Source: Myxococcales bacterium (lineage in GTDB: Bacteria > Myxococcota_A > Polyangia > Polyangiales > Ga0077539). Taken from it: a stretch of DNA of 64,000 bases. Every line of letters starts with the position of its first letter. The stretch's first letter is position 1. The position numbers and the translations under genes were made by a program. Shown in pieces: positions 9,727-17,930 of this stretch. The stretch covers positions 434,001 through 498,000 of the forward strand of contig JAEUKH010000028.1 of assembly GCA_016792845.1 (NCBI GenBank), written 5' to 3'. The notes below the pieces were generated by a model. The model did not search any database. It was not told the origin of the DNA and saw nothing but the letters and a program-made list of their open reading frames with translations.

Positions 9727-12138
9727 GTGAGTACCGACACCCTCGCGCGATACAAGCTCTTGCGCCGCATCGGAGTGGGGGGGATGGCTGAGGTCTTCAG
9801 GGCTGAGCTCGTCGGCGCCGAGGGCGTGACCCGCGAGCTGGTGGTGAAGAAGATGCACCCGACGCTGGCCCTCGACCCCGGCGCGGTGGCGATGTTCGTC
9901 GACGAAGCCCGCCTCGCGGCGAGGCTCAACCACCCCAACGTCGTGCAAGTTTACGAGTTCGGCAAGGCGGGCGACGACTACTTCCTCGCGATGGAGCTTG
10001 TCGACGGATGCGACCTCGCCACGTTGATGAAAGGGCGCCAGGGGCCGCTCGACCTCGGGCTCGTCGCCTGGGTCGCCGAGGCCCTCCTCGACGCCCTCGA
10101 GTACGTGCACACCCTCGGCAACGACCGGGGCGCGCCGATGCGCCTGGTGCACCGCGACGTGTCGCCGCACAATGTGCTCCTCGGGCGCCGCGGCGAGGTG
10201 AAGCTCGCTGACTTTGGCATCGCCAAGGCGGCCGAGCGCATCGGGCGCGAGACGGGGCAGCGCGGCCTCGGCGTGAAGGGCAAGTTCGCCTTCATGGCGC
10301 CCGAGCAAGCGCGGGGCGAGCCCCTCGACGCGCGGGCCGACGTCTTCGCGGCGGGGGCCATAGTCTTCGAGCTCCTGAGCGGTCGGCGGCCTTGGCGCCC
10401 GCGGGCCGACGGCGACCTCATCGACGCCGTGCGAGAGGGGCGCCTCGACGCGCTCGGGGCGGTCTGGCCTGGCGGCGACCCGGGGCTCTCGGAGGTGGTC
10501 GATCGCGCGCTCTCGCCGTCGCGCGACCTTCGCTTCGGGTCGGCCCGGGCCTTTCGCGAGGCGCTGGCGGCGGCCTTCGAGGCGATGGGGGTTCGGCCCT
10601 CGCGGGTGGCCCTCGAGCGCGCCGTGGGGGCGGCGATGTTGGGGCCGCGCGACAGCCTGCGCCCCGAGCAGACGTTGACGGTCCAGCCTGAGCCTGAGCC
10701 GCGCGAGGCCGAGGCGCCGCTGCCGGTCGAGCCCCTCGCGGCGCCGAGGGCGGGGCGGGCGAGCGAGCGTCCGTTGCCGAGCGCGCCGCGGGCGACGGTG
10801 AAAGACCGTCGGCGCGTGCTCTTCGAGCGCGTGGCCATCGCGTTGGGCGTCTTCGTGGTGTCGGTGCTGGCCGAGCGGCGCACCCGACCGACGCCCAAAG
10901 CGCCCGTTGAAGCGAACGCGCAGCCGCGGGTCGAGGTGCGTCTCGGTGGGCCCGCATCGGCGCTCTCGGCGTGGCTCACAGCGCCTGCCCGGGCGGCGGT
11001 CGAGGCGCGCTGCGGGTGCCGCATCGTGATGGCCGAGGGCGAAGCCGACGTGCTGCTCATCGAGGCGTCTCGGCTCGGCGAACACCTCCAGCGCAACGAA
11101 TTGCGACGCCTCGACTCGCTCCTCAGCGAGGTCGATGCGCCGGGCTTTGTGTCGCTCCGAGCGGCCCTGCGTGACGAAGCGCGACGCCTCGGCGCGGCCG
11201 CAGGGCCGGCGGGAGAGGGCACCTACCTCATGCCCGTCGCGATCGACCTGGTGGCCCTGGCGCTCCGCAGTGACGCCCTCGGCGCGGTGCAAGGGGGCCT
11301 TGAGCGTGCGCGGGTCGAGGCCAATCAAGCCCTCGCCTCGTGCGGCCCTGGGCGCACCCTCGCGCCCGGCTACCACCCCGACCCCCACAACTGGACCACC
11401 CACGACGCCACCCTCGCGGCCTTCGCGTTTCGCCAGATGAGCCCGCCGCGGCGCTGGCAAATCGAGGCCGACGCGGCGACGCAGGGGGTGATGCTGAGCG
11501 CGCGCATCGCGACCTTCGACCTCGACGGCGAGCGTCGGCTCCAGCGCGGCGCCGCGTGGTCGCGGCTGACCGAGTTCGACGCCCTGCACGCGAGCGCGGG
11601 CACCCTCGCGCTTCACCCCGCGCCGCTCACCGACCCCTCGGTCGCGGCCTCGGTGATGTTCGTCTCGCAATGGATCAACACCCCCGAAGCGCCCGACGCG
11701 AGCGCCCTGGTGAACCTCCCGCGCGGCGACGGCTTCGCGCTGAACCTCCAGCACGAGACCGAGCACCTCGGCACCCGCGTAGCGACCGGGCGCGTGTTGG
11801 GCCTCGTGGTCGCGCGGGGGAGCCGTCGACCCGCCGTCGCGGCGCGGCTCGTGCTGGCCCTCAGCGACCCTCAGCCGATGGCGCGCGCGGTGACGGGCTG
11901 GCAGATGCTCGCGGCCCGTCGCGATGTCGACGGCACCGAGGCGGTGACGCCGCCCCTGCGCCGGGCGCGCTTCGTCGCGGGCCTCGGGGTCATCAACGAA
12001 GCCCTGAGCAGCGGTCGCTTTGCGGCGGCTCAGGGCTCTGACGACGCCGCCTCGCTCGGTGCCGCGTGGCGCGCCGCCGTCGAGGGGGCCGCCCTCTCGG
12101 GGCGCTGCGCGCCGCCGCTCGCCAGAGGCAACCGCTGA
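9727..12138 (+). CDS. Receptor Ser/Thr kinase with extracellular solute-binding-protein-like domain
   Basis: 803 residues. The cytoplasmic kinase domain (about 9-275) has a glycine loop (GVGGMAEVF), VVKKM for the ATP lysine, catalytic loop HRDVSPHNV at residue 142 (the usual HRDxKPxN lysine is Ser) and DFG at 162. A Pro/Glu-rich linker and one transmembrane helix (about 366-383) lead to a roughly 400-residue outer domain. That domain has the order of a family 1 ABC solute-binding protein: an early lobe, YLMPVAIDLVALALRSDAL, a WTTHDATLAAF segment, GRVLGLVVARGSRRPAVAARLVLALSD and a terminal GWQMLAARRDV. I infer that it binds a small ligand and signals to the kinase. The start is GTG with a -10-like element 12 nt upstream. 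Confidence 0.85.
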   Translation: MSTDTLARYKLLRRIGVGGMAEVFRAELVGAEGVTRELVVKKMHPTLALDPGAVAMFVDEARLAARLNHPNVVQVYEFGKAGDDYFLAMELVDGCDLATLMKGRQGPLDLGLVAWVAEALLDALEYVHTLGNDRGAPMRLVHRDVSPHNVLLGRRGEVKLADFGIAKAAERIGRETGQRGLGVKGKFAFMAPEQARGEPLDARADVFAAGAIVFELLSGRRPWRPRADGDLIDAVREGRLDALGAVWPGGDPGLSEVVDRALSPSRDLRFGSARAFREALAAAFEAMGVRPSRVALERAVGAAMLGPRDSLRPEQTLTVQPEPEPREAEAPLPVEPLAAPRAGRASERPLPSAPRATVKDRRRVLFERVAIALGVFVVSVLAERRTRPTPKAPVEANAQPRVEVRLGGPASALSAWLTAPARAAVEARCGCRIVMAEGEADVLLIEASRLGEHLQRNELRRLDSLLSEVDAPGFVSLRAALRDEARRLGAAAGPAGEGTYLMPVAIDLVALALRSDALGAVQGGLERARVEANQALASCGPGRTLAPGYHPDPHNWTTHDATLAAFAFRQMSPPRRWQIEADAATQGVMLSARIATFDLDGERRLQRGAAWSRLTEFDALHASAGTLALHPAPLTDPSVAASVMFVSQWINTPEAPDASALVNLPRGDGFALNLQHETEHLGTRVATGRVLGLVVARGSRRPAVAARLVLALSDPQPMARAVTGWQMLAARRDVDGTEAVTPPLRRARFVAGLGVINEALSSGRFAAAQGSDDAASLGAAWRAAVEGAALSGRCAPPLARGNR

Positions 12139-12200
12139 GCGCCGCGCTTCTGGCGAAGACTCACTTTGTGCTGTCTTATCAACAGGTTGGTGCTCACGAC

Positions 12201-12220
12201 GGTCGCGCGACGGGGCGACC
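12201..12220. terminator. Weak inverted repeat between convergent genes
   Basis: GGTCGC (12201-12206) and GCGACC (12215-12220) with an 8-nt loop, in the 101-bp gap between the convergent kinase and lipoprotein genes. The stem is short and lacks a U-tract. Confidence 0.25.
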
Positions 12221-12239
12221 ACCTGGCGGGGTCAGCGGG

Positions 12240-14300
12240 TCACGGCTGAAGGGGCATGGGGCCGAAGTCACCGTCGGCGTAGATGCCGAGCTTGCGGTAG
12301 TCTTGGGTGCCCAAGAGGCCGCAGTTGCCTTGTGAGGCGTACACGTCGCTGGTGTCGTTGGTATAAAGACAATAATTGTACGCCGCGCTGTGCAGGCGCA
12401 TCGGATAGCGGGCGTCGAAGCCGCCCTGGTCGTAGCGCTCGAGCGCCCATTGCTGGTTGCTGCTTGCCATGTTGCAGGCCGACATGCCGATGGTGCCGGC
12501 CCAGTTGCTCGCGGTGAGGCACTGCATCGTGCCGAGGTTGCGAAAGACGCGTCGGCCGCCGCCGACATCGATGAGCTCCCACTGTTGGTTGCGCTGCGTC
12601 GCGTCGCACGAAGACGATGAGCGGACGTCGCCGCCGTTGTCATAGAGGCAGCGCCCGATCTTCACTTTCAAGAGCGAGAAGCGGGTCATGGGGGTCACCG
12701 GGGTGTCGCAGGCGTCGCCCATGCCGTCGCGGTCGGCGTCTTCTTGCATGGGGTTGGCGACCATGGGGCAGTTGTCGCGGGCGTCGGGCACGCCGTCGCG
12801 GTCGGAGTCGGCCTCGCCGGTGGTGTCGCAGGCGTCGCCCATGCCGTCGCGGTCGGTGTCTTGCTGCATTGGGTTGGCGACCATGGGGCAGTTGTCGCCC
12901 GCGTCGGGCACGCCGTCGCGGTCGGTGTCGGTCATGCTGGTCGCGCTGTCGCAGACGTCGCCCTGGGCGTCGAAGTCGGCGTTGGCCTGGTCGGGGTTGG
13001 GCGCCATGGGGCAGTTGTCGTACGGGTCAAAGACGCCATCGCCGTCGGTGTCTCGGAGCGGCGCCGTCGGCGCGGGGCAGCCCCCGGGCTCGCAGCTCCA
13101 ATCGGGGAAGCGGTAATTGACCAGGAGGTTGTTCGGCGCGCACATCTCCTGGTCGATCGGGTCGGCGGTGCAGCCGATGCCGAAGTAGCTCCCCGGGCCG
13201 CGGGCGGAGTTGGCGATTTGCACATGAGAGACCGCGGTGCCGGTGAAGTCACCGGTGAAGGTCACCATGCCCGACTCGGTGCCGTTGCCGCTAAAGTTGG
13301 TGTCTTGAGAGATCGTGCCGTTGACGACGAGGTGATACTCGACCATGCGCGTGGCCGAGGGGTCGGCGCCCGCGGGGTCGCGCTCATAATCGTGCACGGC
13401 GACGCTGACGGCGTTGTCGCAGTTTGAGTAGGTGAAGCGGCTGAGGGCGCGGAGGCCGTTGAGCGACACATTCCACGACACCGTGCCGCCGCGCTCGCAG
13501 GCGGCGTTCCAGGTGCCGGTGCCGCTGGGGTTTCGGCAGCCGTTGAGGCTGCATTGCACTTCGTCTTTCCACGCGACGAAGGTGCGGGCGAGGGTGCCGT
13601 TGGTCCACGGGAGGGCGACCGCGCCGCGGGGCGTGGGGTCGCACACGTTGCCGAGTCCGTCGTTGTCGTCGTCGGCCTGGTTGACGTTCCACACCCGCGG
13701 GCAGTTGTCGGCGCTGTCGGGGCGACCATCGCGGTCGGCGTCGGCCGCGCCCATGACCTCACACGCGTCGCCGATCATGTTGCGGTTCGCGTCAGCTTGA
13801 TCGCGGTTGGGCGTGGTGGGGCAGTTGTCTTCGGTGTTGACGACGCCGTCACCGTCTGAGTCAGCCGCGGGCTGCGTGCAATCGAGAATGTAGTTCGCCG
13901 TGGCGCTGCGTACGAGCTCGCCGTCGGCCCCGGGCCAGTCGTAGGTGAGCCGCACGCCGCGGTAGACCATCGGGCCGGTGTCGCTCCCGCACTCAAGCCT
14001 GATCGTGTTGCTCTCGCCGAGCCGCGCCGTCGAGGCGCCCTCGCAGACATCGCCCCGCAGCTCGGGCGCCGTGCCGTCGGTGGTGAAGCACACCGTACGG
14101 GTGGTGATCGCGCGCACCGTCACATCGCCGATCGGGGCCCGAAAATTGTGCCCCGGCGCGGGGGTAAAAATCTCAGACGCTTCGGGCGGCGCCGTCGGTG
14201 ACGCGCAGCCGCCCGCCCAGGCCGCCGCGACGAGCGCGAGGCGACAGAGCGGAGACACGACCCGACGCGGGCGCGAAGCGAAGTACAGCGCAGAGGCCAT
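12240..14300 (-). CDS. Surface lipoprotein with thrombospondin type 3 repeats and ricin-type lectin domain
   Basis: 686 residues. A signal peptide ends in a lipobox-like AWAGGC, so it is probably lipid-anchored. The N-terminal part suggests a chitobiase/Fn3-like bait ([12 protein letters not shown]). Two blocks of calcium-binding thrombospondin type 3 repeats (DxDxDGxxDxxDNCP; about residues 148-225 and 410-540) flank a cysteine-containing beta-rich domain. The C-terminus (about 560-686) is a ricin B-like trefoil ([37 protein letters not shown]), likely sugar-binding. Role: calcium-dependent adhesion or matrix binding, inferred. The ATG is preceded six bases away by a TATGGT -10-like element and no Shine-Dalgarno. 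Confidence 0.85.
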   Translation of the reverse strand: MASALYFASRPRRVVSPLCRLALVAAAWAGGCASPTAPPEASEIFTPAPGHNFRAPIGDVTVRAITTRTVCFTTDGTAPELRGDVCEGASTARLGESNTIRLECGSDTGPMVYRGVRLTYDWPGADGELVRSATANYILDCTQPAADSDGDGVVNTEDNCPTTPNRDQADANRNMIGDACEVMGAADADRDGRPDSADNCPRVWNVNQADDDNDGLGNVCDPTPRGAVALPWTNGTLARTFVAWKDEVQCSLNGCRNPSGTGTWNAACERGGTVSWNVSLNGLRALSRFTYSNCDNAVSVAVHDYERDPAGADPSATRMVEYHLVVNGTISQDTNFSGNGTESGMVTFTGDFTGTAVSHVQIANSARGPGSYFGIGCTADPIDQEMCAPNNLLVNYRFPDWSCEPGGCPAPTAPLRDTDGDGVFDPYDNCPMAPNPDQANADFDAQGDVCDSATSMTDTDRDGVPDAGDNCPMVANPMQQDTDRDGMGDACDTTGEADSDRDGVPDARDNCPMVANPMQEDADRDGMGDACDTPVTPMTRFSLLKVKIGRCLYDNGGDVRSSSSCDATQRNQQWELIDVGGGRRVFRNLGTMQCLTASNWAGTIGMSACNMASSNQQWALERYDQGGFDARYPMRLHSAAYNYCLYTNDTSDVYASQGNCGLLGTQDYRKLGIYADGDFGPMPLQP
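12703..12942 (-). repeat. Two nearly identical 120-bp tandem repeats inside the thrombospondin-3 block
   Basis: Copies at 12703-12822 and 12823-12942 differ at only a small fraction of positions, and each encodes a 40-residue [11 protein letters not shown]...GDACDT unit. The high DNA identity points to recent duplication, making this a likely site of copy-number change. Confidence 0.85.
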
Positions 14301-14306
14301 GGCCCG

Positions 14307-14312
14307 ACCATA
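14307..14312 (-). promoter_or_regulatory. Candidate -10 element (TATGGT) 6 nt before the lipoprotein ATG
   Basis: On the minus strand GCGCTATGGTC runs directly into the start region. The same TATGGT element precedes recQ. Confidence 0.45.
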
Positions 14313-14407
14313 GCGCCACTCAGCGCCCCGTCGTCACCTTGTTTACAGCCAAACCCGCTAAATTTGCCGCCACCTTTGGGTAGCAGGTGCGAAGCGCCTC
14401 GGCGCGC

Positions 14408-15058
14408 TCAGACGCGATGCAACACCCGCGTCACGGCGGCAAAGTGCAAGCTCGCGGCGACGATCACGAAGGCGTGAAAGAGCTCGTGATAGCCGAAGAC
14501 CGCGGGCACCGGGTCGGGGCGCCGTCGCGCGTAGATCACCGCACCGACGCTGTAGACGAGACCGCCGCCCAAGATGAGCCCCAAGCTCGGCGCGTCGAGG
14601 GTGCGCCAGAACTCTGAGAGAAAGGGCAAGATGCTCCACCCGACGATCACGTAGAGCACCGCGCTCATGACCTTCGAGCCCATCCAGAAGGTCGATTGCA
14701 GCGTGCCCACGAGGGCCGCACCCCACACCATCGCGCGGAGCGTCGCGCCGTGCGTCGGCGAGAGCGCGAGGCTGATGGGCGTGTACGTGCCGGCGATCAA
14801 GAGGTAAATGCCCGCGTGGTCGAGTCGCTCCATGCGGGCGCGGGCCCGAGGGGCCCAGTGGGGGCGGTGGTAGGCCGCGCTGAAGCCCAGCATCGCGGTG
14901 AGGCAGAGGGTGTAGATCACCGCCGTCGCGCGCGCCGCGCCGGGGGCGAGGCTCAGCACCAGGGCCGCCCCCGCGGCGAAGGCCACGACGCTCGCGAGCT
15001 GATGCGAGACACCGCGGAGGCGTGGTTTGACCCGCGGCGCGAGAGGGGGTGCGTCCAT
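14408..15058 (-). CDS. Hemolysin III family (PAQR-type) integral membrane protein
   Basis: 216 residues with about seven hydrophobic helices. Family motifs are present: HQLASVVAF near the start, SAAYHRPHW, LDHAGIYLLIAGTYTP, and the C-terminal FGYHELFHAFVIVAASLHF. The spaced Ser/His/Asp residues are those thought to coordinate metal in PAQR/hemolysin III hydrolases. Despite the name, most members are not shown to be hemolysins; relatives affect membrane lipid balance. The ATG at 15058 has no Shine-Dalgarno but has TAGCCT six bases upstream on the coding strand. Confidence 0.92.
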   Translation of the reverse strand: MDAPPLAPRVKPRLRGVSHQLASVVAFAAGAALVLSLAPGAARATAVIYTLCLTAMLGFSAAYHRPHWAPRARARMERLDHAGIYLLIAGTYTPISLALSPTHGATLRAMVWGAALVGTLQSTFWMGSKVMSAVLYVIVGWSILPFLSEFWRTLDAPSLGLILGGGLVYSVGAVIYARRRPDPVPAVFGYHELFHAFVIVAASLHFAAVTRVLHRV

Positions 15059-15064
15059 CGCGCG

Positions 15065-15070
15065 AGGCTA
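15065..15070 (-). promoter_or_regulatory. Candidate -10 element (TAGCCT) for the hemolysin III gene
   Basis: The minus strand reads ACTAGCCTCGCGCG immediately before the ATG. The element ends six bases from the start, which implies a leaderless or nearly leaderless transcript. Confidence 0.45.
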
Positions 15071-15160
15071 GTCTCAGGCCGCGGTCGGTGACGAGGCCGT
15101 TCTGTGATGCCTTCGCGACATTGCCGCGGCGCCCCTTCGCCCAGCGACGCCCGGGTGTGC

Positions 15161-15166
15161 TAGCGT
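15161..15166 (+). promoter_or_regulatory. Candidate -10 element (TAGCGT) for the small exported-protein gene
   Basis: GTGCTAGCGTCGCG lies nine bases before the ATG at 15176, with no Shine-Dalgarno between. Confidence 0.45.
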
Positions 15167-15175
15167 CGCGCCATC

Positions 15176-15391
15176 ATGCGTACCGCGCTCGCGATGCTTG
15201 CTGTCGCCGCCCTTGTGGCCGGTGGTTATTTCTTCAACGCGCCGGCCTCGGCGGCCGCGCCGTCGGTCTCGCCCGAATCGGGCTCCGAGGCCGTGGTGGT
15301 TCGCCCGAGCGGCGAATACAACCCCACCCCGGTGGTGCGCGAAGCGCCGCCCGAGGCCCCCAACCCCGGCGGCGGTTGCGGCGGGCACTGA
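15176..15391 (+). CDS. Small exported protein with Cys/His C-terminus
   Basis: 71 residues, not recognised. A clear signal peptide (MRTALAMLAVAALVAGGYFF...ASAAA) is followed by a Pro/Glu-rich low-complexity mature peptide of about 45 residues ending in GGGCGGH. The single cysteine and terminal histidine could bind a metal or heme or form an intermolecular disulfide, but nothing decides this. The gene stands alone between divergent hemolysin III and an unknown gene. Support for it being real: a proper signal peptide and a -10-like element at the right place. Confidence 0.6.
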   Translation: MRTALAMLAVAALVAGGYFFNAPASAAAPSVSPESGSEAVVVRPSGEYNPTPVVREAPPEAPNPGGGCGGH

Positions 15392-15486
15392 ACGCCGTCA
15401 CGCCCTCTCATCTGCGTAGTACTGAACATTCGTCGCCATCTTTTTGGTGACCCGCGCGGTCATGGGCTACTCACCCGTTCAGCGGT

Positions 15487-15501
15487 CAGGCGCGGCGCCT
15501 G
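15487..15501. promoter_or_regulatory. 15-bp palindrome upstream of an unknown gene
   Basis: CAGGCGC-G-GCGCCTG is a perfect 7-bp inverted repeat around one base, with an imperfect extension (GTCAG...CTGgcTGAC). It ends 24 bp before the ATG at 15526. It could be an operator or, as RNA, a hairpin ending transcription from 15176. Confidence 0.35.
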
Positions 15502-15525
15502 GCTGACACCGAACGGGGTGCTCAC

Positions 15526-15876
15526 ATGGCGATCGAAAGGTTCTTCAAGGCTGCAGGGTTCACCTTCACCTGGCGCGTGTTGCCCTCGGGGCGATGCAGG
15601 GTCGACATGCACCGCGAAGACGCCAGCGGGCGCCTCCACTGGGTGACCTTCGGCGAGAGCGCTGCCGGGCGCGAGGCCCTCTACGCCGCCGCCCTGGCGC
15701 TCGTGGCTTGGGTCGCCTCCCTCGACGTGGGGCCGCGTCGCGACCCGAAGGCCCAGGCGGTCGCCGAATCGCTGGCCGTGCTCTGCGATCGGATGCGCCA
15801 GACCGAGGCCCACGGGCGCCCCGCCGAGCGCCTCCTGCTCGCACAGATGCTCGGCGCTCGAGGCGCCGCGGCGTGA
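15526..15876 (+). CDS. Hypothetical protein, 116 residues
   Basis: Not recognised. The predicted protein starts with a basic/aromatic segment (MAIERFFKAAGFTFTWRVLP), has a beta-like stretch (RVDMHREDASGRLHWVTFGE) and then mostly Ala/Leu-rich helices. There is no signal peptide or membrane segment, so it is probably a small cytoplasmic protein. A palindrome sits 24 bp upstream. It lies about 100 bp before recQ on the same strand; co-transcription is possible but unsupported. Confidence 0.5.
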   Translation: MAIERFFKAAGFTFTWRVLPSGRCRVDMHREDASGRLHWVTFGESAAGREALYAAALALVAWVASLDVGPRRDPKAQAVAESLAVLCDRMRQTEAHGRPAERLLLAQMLGARGAAA

Positions 15877-15954
15877 GGGGGCGGTGTCAGAGTATGTCAC
15901 GCGGTCGCGCGCCGGGGCTTGCGGTGAGATTCGCGATGCGCAAGCGGTTGGTGC

Positions 15955-15960
15955 TATGGT
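15955..15960 (+). promoter_or_regulatory. Candidate extended -10 (TGCTATGGT) for recQ
   Basis: TATGGT with an upstream TG forms an extended -10-like element ending 13 bases before the ATG at 15974. It overlaps the alternative ATG at 15956, which argues for the downstream start. Confidence 0.45.
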
Positions 15961-15973
15961 CTCGCCCCTTTCG

Positions 15974-17926
15974 ATGGAGTCGCCGTTGTTCAGCCGTGGC
16001 AGTCGCTCGCCCCGCGAGAGCGCTGACAAGCTGCTTGAGACGCTCCGGGCGCGCTTCGGGCTCGATGACTTTCGGCCATGGCAGCGCGAGGCGATCGAGG
16101 CGCTCCTCGGCGACCCGGGGCGGGTGCTGGTGGTGGCGCCGACCGGCGGCGGCAAGAGCCTGACGTACCAGGTGCCCGCGGTGATGCTGCCCGGCATCAC
16201 GCTGGTGATTTCACCGCTCGTCGCCCTGATGGAAGATCAGGTGAGGGCCCTCGAACAGCGCGGCATCCCGAGCACCTTTCTGGCCTCGACGCTCGACCCG
16301 AGCGCCCGTCGGCAGCGCCTCGGGGCGATGCTGCGCGGGCAGTACAAGCTCGTCTACGTGGCCCCCGAGCGCTTTCAGTTTGATGGTTTTTACGAGCTCT
16401 TGGCGAAGGTCGAGGTGTCGCTCCTGGCCATCGACGAGGCCCACTGCATCTCGATGTGGGGCCACGATTTCAGGCCCGACTATCTGCGGGTGAGCGAGCT
16501 CGTCGAGCGGCTCAAGCCGGCGCGGCTCCTCGCGTGCACGGCCACCGCGACGCCCGCGGTGCGGCGCGAAATTCTCAGCCGTCTCGGCATGGCCGAGGGC
16601 CCGCACCGCGAGGTGCTCCGCGGCTTCGCGAGACCCAATCTGCATCTCGCGGCGCAAGCGGTTGACGGGCCCACTGCCGCGCGCGACCTCATGCGCGCCA
16701 CGCTGGGCCGCGTGCTCGGCGACCCGGCGCGACCCCGCGGGGGCGCCATCGTGTACGCAGCGACCCGCAAGAACACCGAACAAATCTCAGACGAGCTCCG
16801 CAAGCGCGGGTGGAATGCGCTGGCCTACCACGCCGGCCTCGACGCCGAGCACCGCACCCGGGTGAGCGCGCGCTTCGCCGCCCGCGAGGTCGACCTGGTG
16901 GTGGCCACCAACGCCTTCGGGATGGGCATCGACCGCCCAGACATCCGCGCGGTGATCCACGCCCAACCGCCGACGAGCATCGAGTCGTACTACCAGGAGG
17001 TCGGGCGCGCGGGCCGCGACGGCGCCGAGGCCCACGGGCTGCTCTTCTGTTCGGGGCTCGACATCGCCCTCCGCCGACGGCTCTGCGAGCTCGGCGTCGA
17101 CGGCAACCCCGCGCCGCGAGACCAGGCCGCCCGCGCGTGGCGGCTCTTCCGAGACCTCTTGCGGTACGTCGACGCGGGCACCTGTCGGCACGACTTCATG
17201 CTGCGCTATTTCGGCGACGACCAAGAGATCCTCGGGGGCTGCGGTCACTGCGACGTGTGCGTCGAGCTCGACCAGCGCGGCGCCGACACCGAGACCCGCG
17301 AGGAGGCCACGCGGGTCGCACGGATCGCCCTCTCGGCGGTGGCCAGGGCCCGGCAGCGCGGGGGCATGACCGCCATCGCAGAGATGCTCCGGGGCGCCCG
17401 CACCGAGCGCACGCTGCGCTTCGGGTTCACCGAGCTGTCGACCTTTGGGCTCCTCCAAGAGCACCCGCAAGACTGGGTGATGAGCGTGCTGCGCGGGCTC
17501 CTCGCGGCGGGTTGGGTCGACCTCACGCCCACCGAGCACCCGGTGCCCTTGGTCACCCCGCCCGGGTGGGAGGCGCTGAAATCGCAAGAGCTCCTTCGCT
17601 TCAGGCTCCCGCTTCGGCGCAGCGCGCGCCGCGGGCGTGGCGTCGCCGTGTCAGCGGCCGCGAGCGCCTCGGCGCCGCCCAAGCAAGGCGCCGCCCCCTT
17701 CGTCGAGTACGACCCGGCGCTCTTCGAGCGGCTGCGGGCCCATCGCATGAAGGTGGCGCAAGAGAAGGGCTTTCCGGCCTACGTGGTGGCCTTCGACCGC
17801 TCGCTCCAAGAGATCGCGGCGCGGCGGCCCGCGACGCGCGAGGCCCTCTTGGCCATCACGGGTTTCGGGCCCGCGCGGGTCGACGCCTACGGCGAAGGCT
17901 TTCTAGAGATCGTGCGCGGGGGCTAG
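15974..17926 (+). CDS. recQ: ATP-dependent DNA helicase RecQ
   Basis: 3'-5' superfamily 2 DNA helicase of recombination and replication-fork repair. From the start at 15974 it has about 650 residues. Motifs: Walker A APTGGGKS (about 55-62), DEAH box in IDEAHCISMWGHDFRPDY (about 154), SAT-like TATATP, GMGIDRPDIR and QEVGRAGRDG motif VI. The RecQ zinc site follows (CRHDF...GGCGHCDVC, about 406-436), then a winged helix and a C-terminal HRDC domain (EKGFPAYVVAFDRSLQEIA). Starts at GTG 15884 and ATG 15956 are in frame; 15974 is preferred because a -10-like element overlaps the others. It is convergent with the biotin carboxylase gene, four bases apart. Confidence 0.95.
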   Translation: MESPLFSRGSRSPRESADKLLETLRARFGLDDFRPWQREAIEALLGDPGRVLVVAPTGGGKSLTYQVPAVMLPGITLVISPLVALMEDQVRALEQRGIPSTFLASTLDPSARRQRLGAMLRGQYKLVYVAPERFQFDGFYELLAKVEVSLLAIDEAHCISMWGHDFRPDYLRVSELVERLKPARLLACTATATPAVRREILSRLGMAEGPHREVLRGFARPNLHLAAQAVDGPTAARDLMRATLGRVLGDPARPRGGAIVYAATRKNTEQISDELRKRGWNALAYHAGLDAEHRTRVSARFAAREVDLVVATNAFGMGIDRPDIRAVIHAQPPTSIESYYQEVGRAGRDGAEAHGLLFCSGLDIALRRRLCELGVDGNPAPRDQAARAWRLFRDLLRYVDAGTCRHDFMLRYFGDDQEILGGCGHCDVCVELDQRGADTETREEATRVARIALSAVARARQRGGMTAIAEMLRGARTERTLRFGFTELSTFGLLQEHPQDWVMSVLRGLLAAGWVDLTPTEHPVPLVTPPGWEALKSQELLRFRLPLRRSARRGRGVAVSAAASASAPPKQGAAPFVEYDPALFERLRAHRMKVAQEKGFPAYVVAFDRSLQEIAARRPATREALLAITGFGPARVDAYGEGFLEIVRGG

Positions 17927-17930
17927 CGGC

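Noticed and set aside
9724..12222. Very long open frame on the minus strand opposite the receptor kinase
   Set aside because: High GC content keeps antisense frames open. Its translation is low-complexity Arg/Ala/His-rich, has no domain, and the plus strand encodes an unmistakable kinase. The same reasoning removes the long antisense frames opposite pnp, glmS, glgB and the PilU-PilT fusion.
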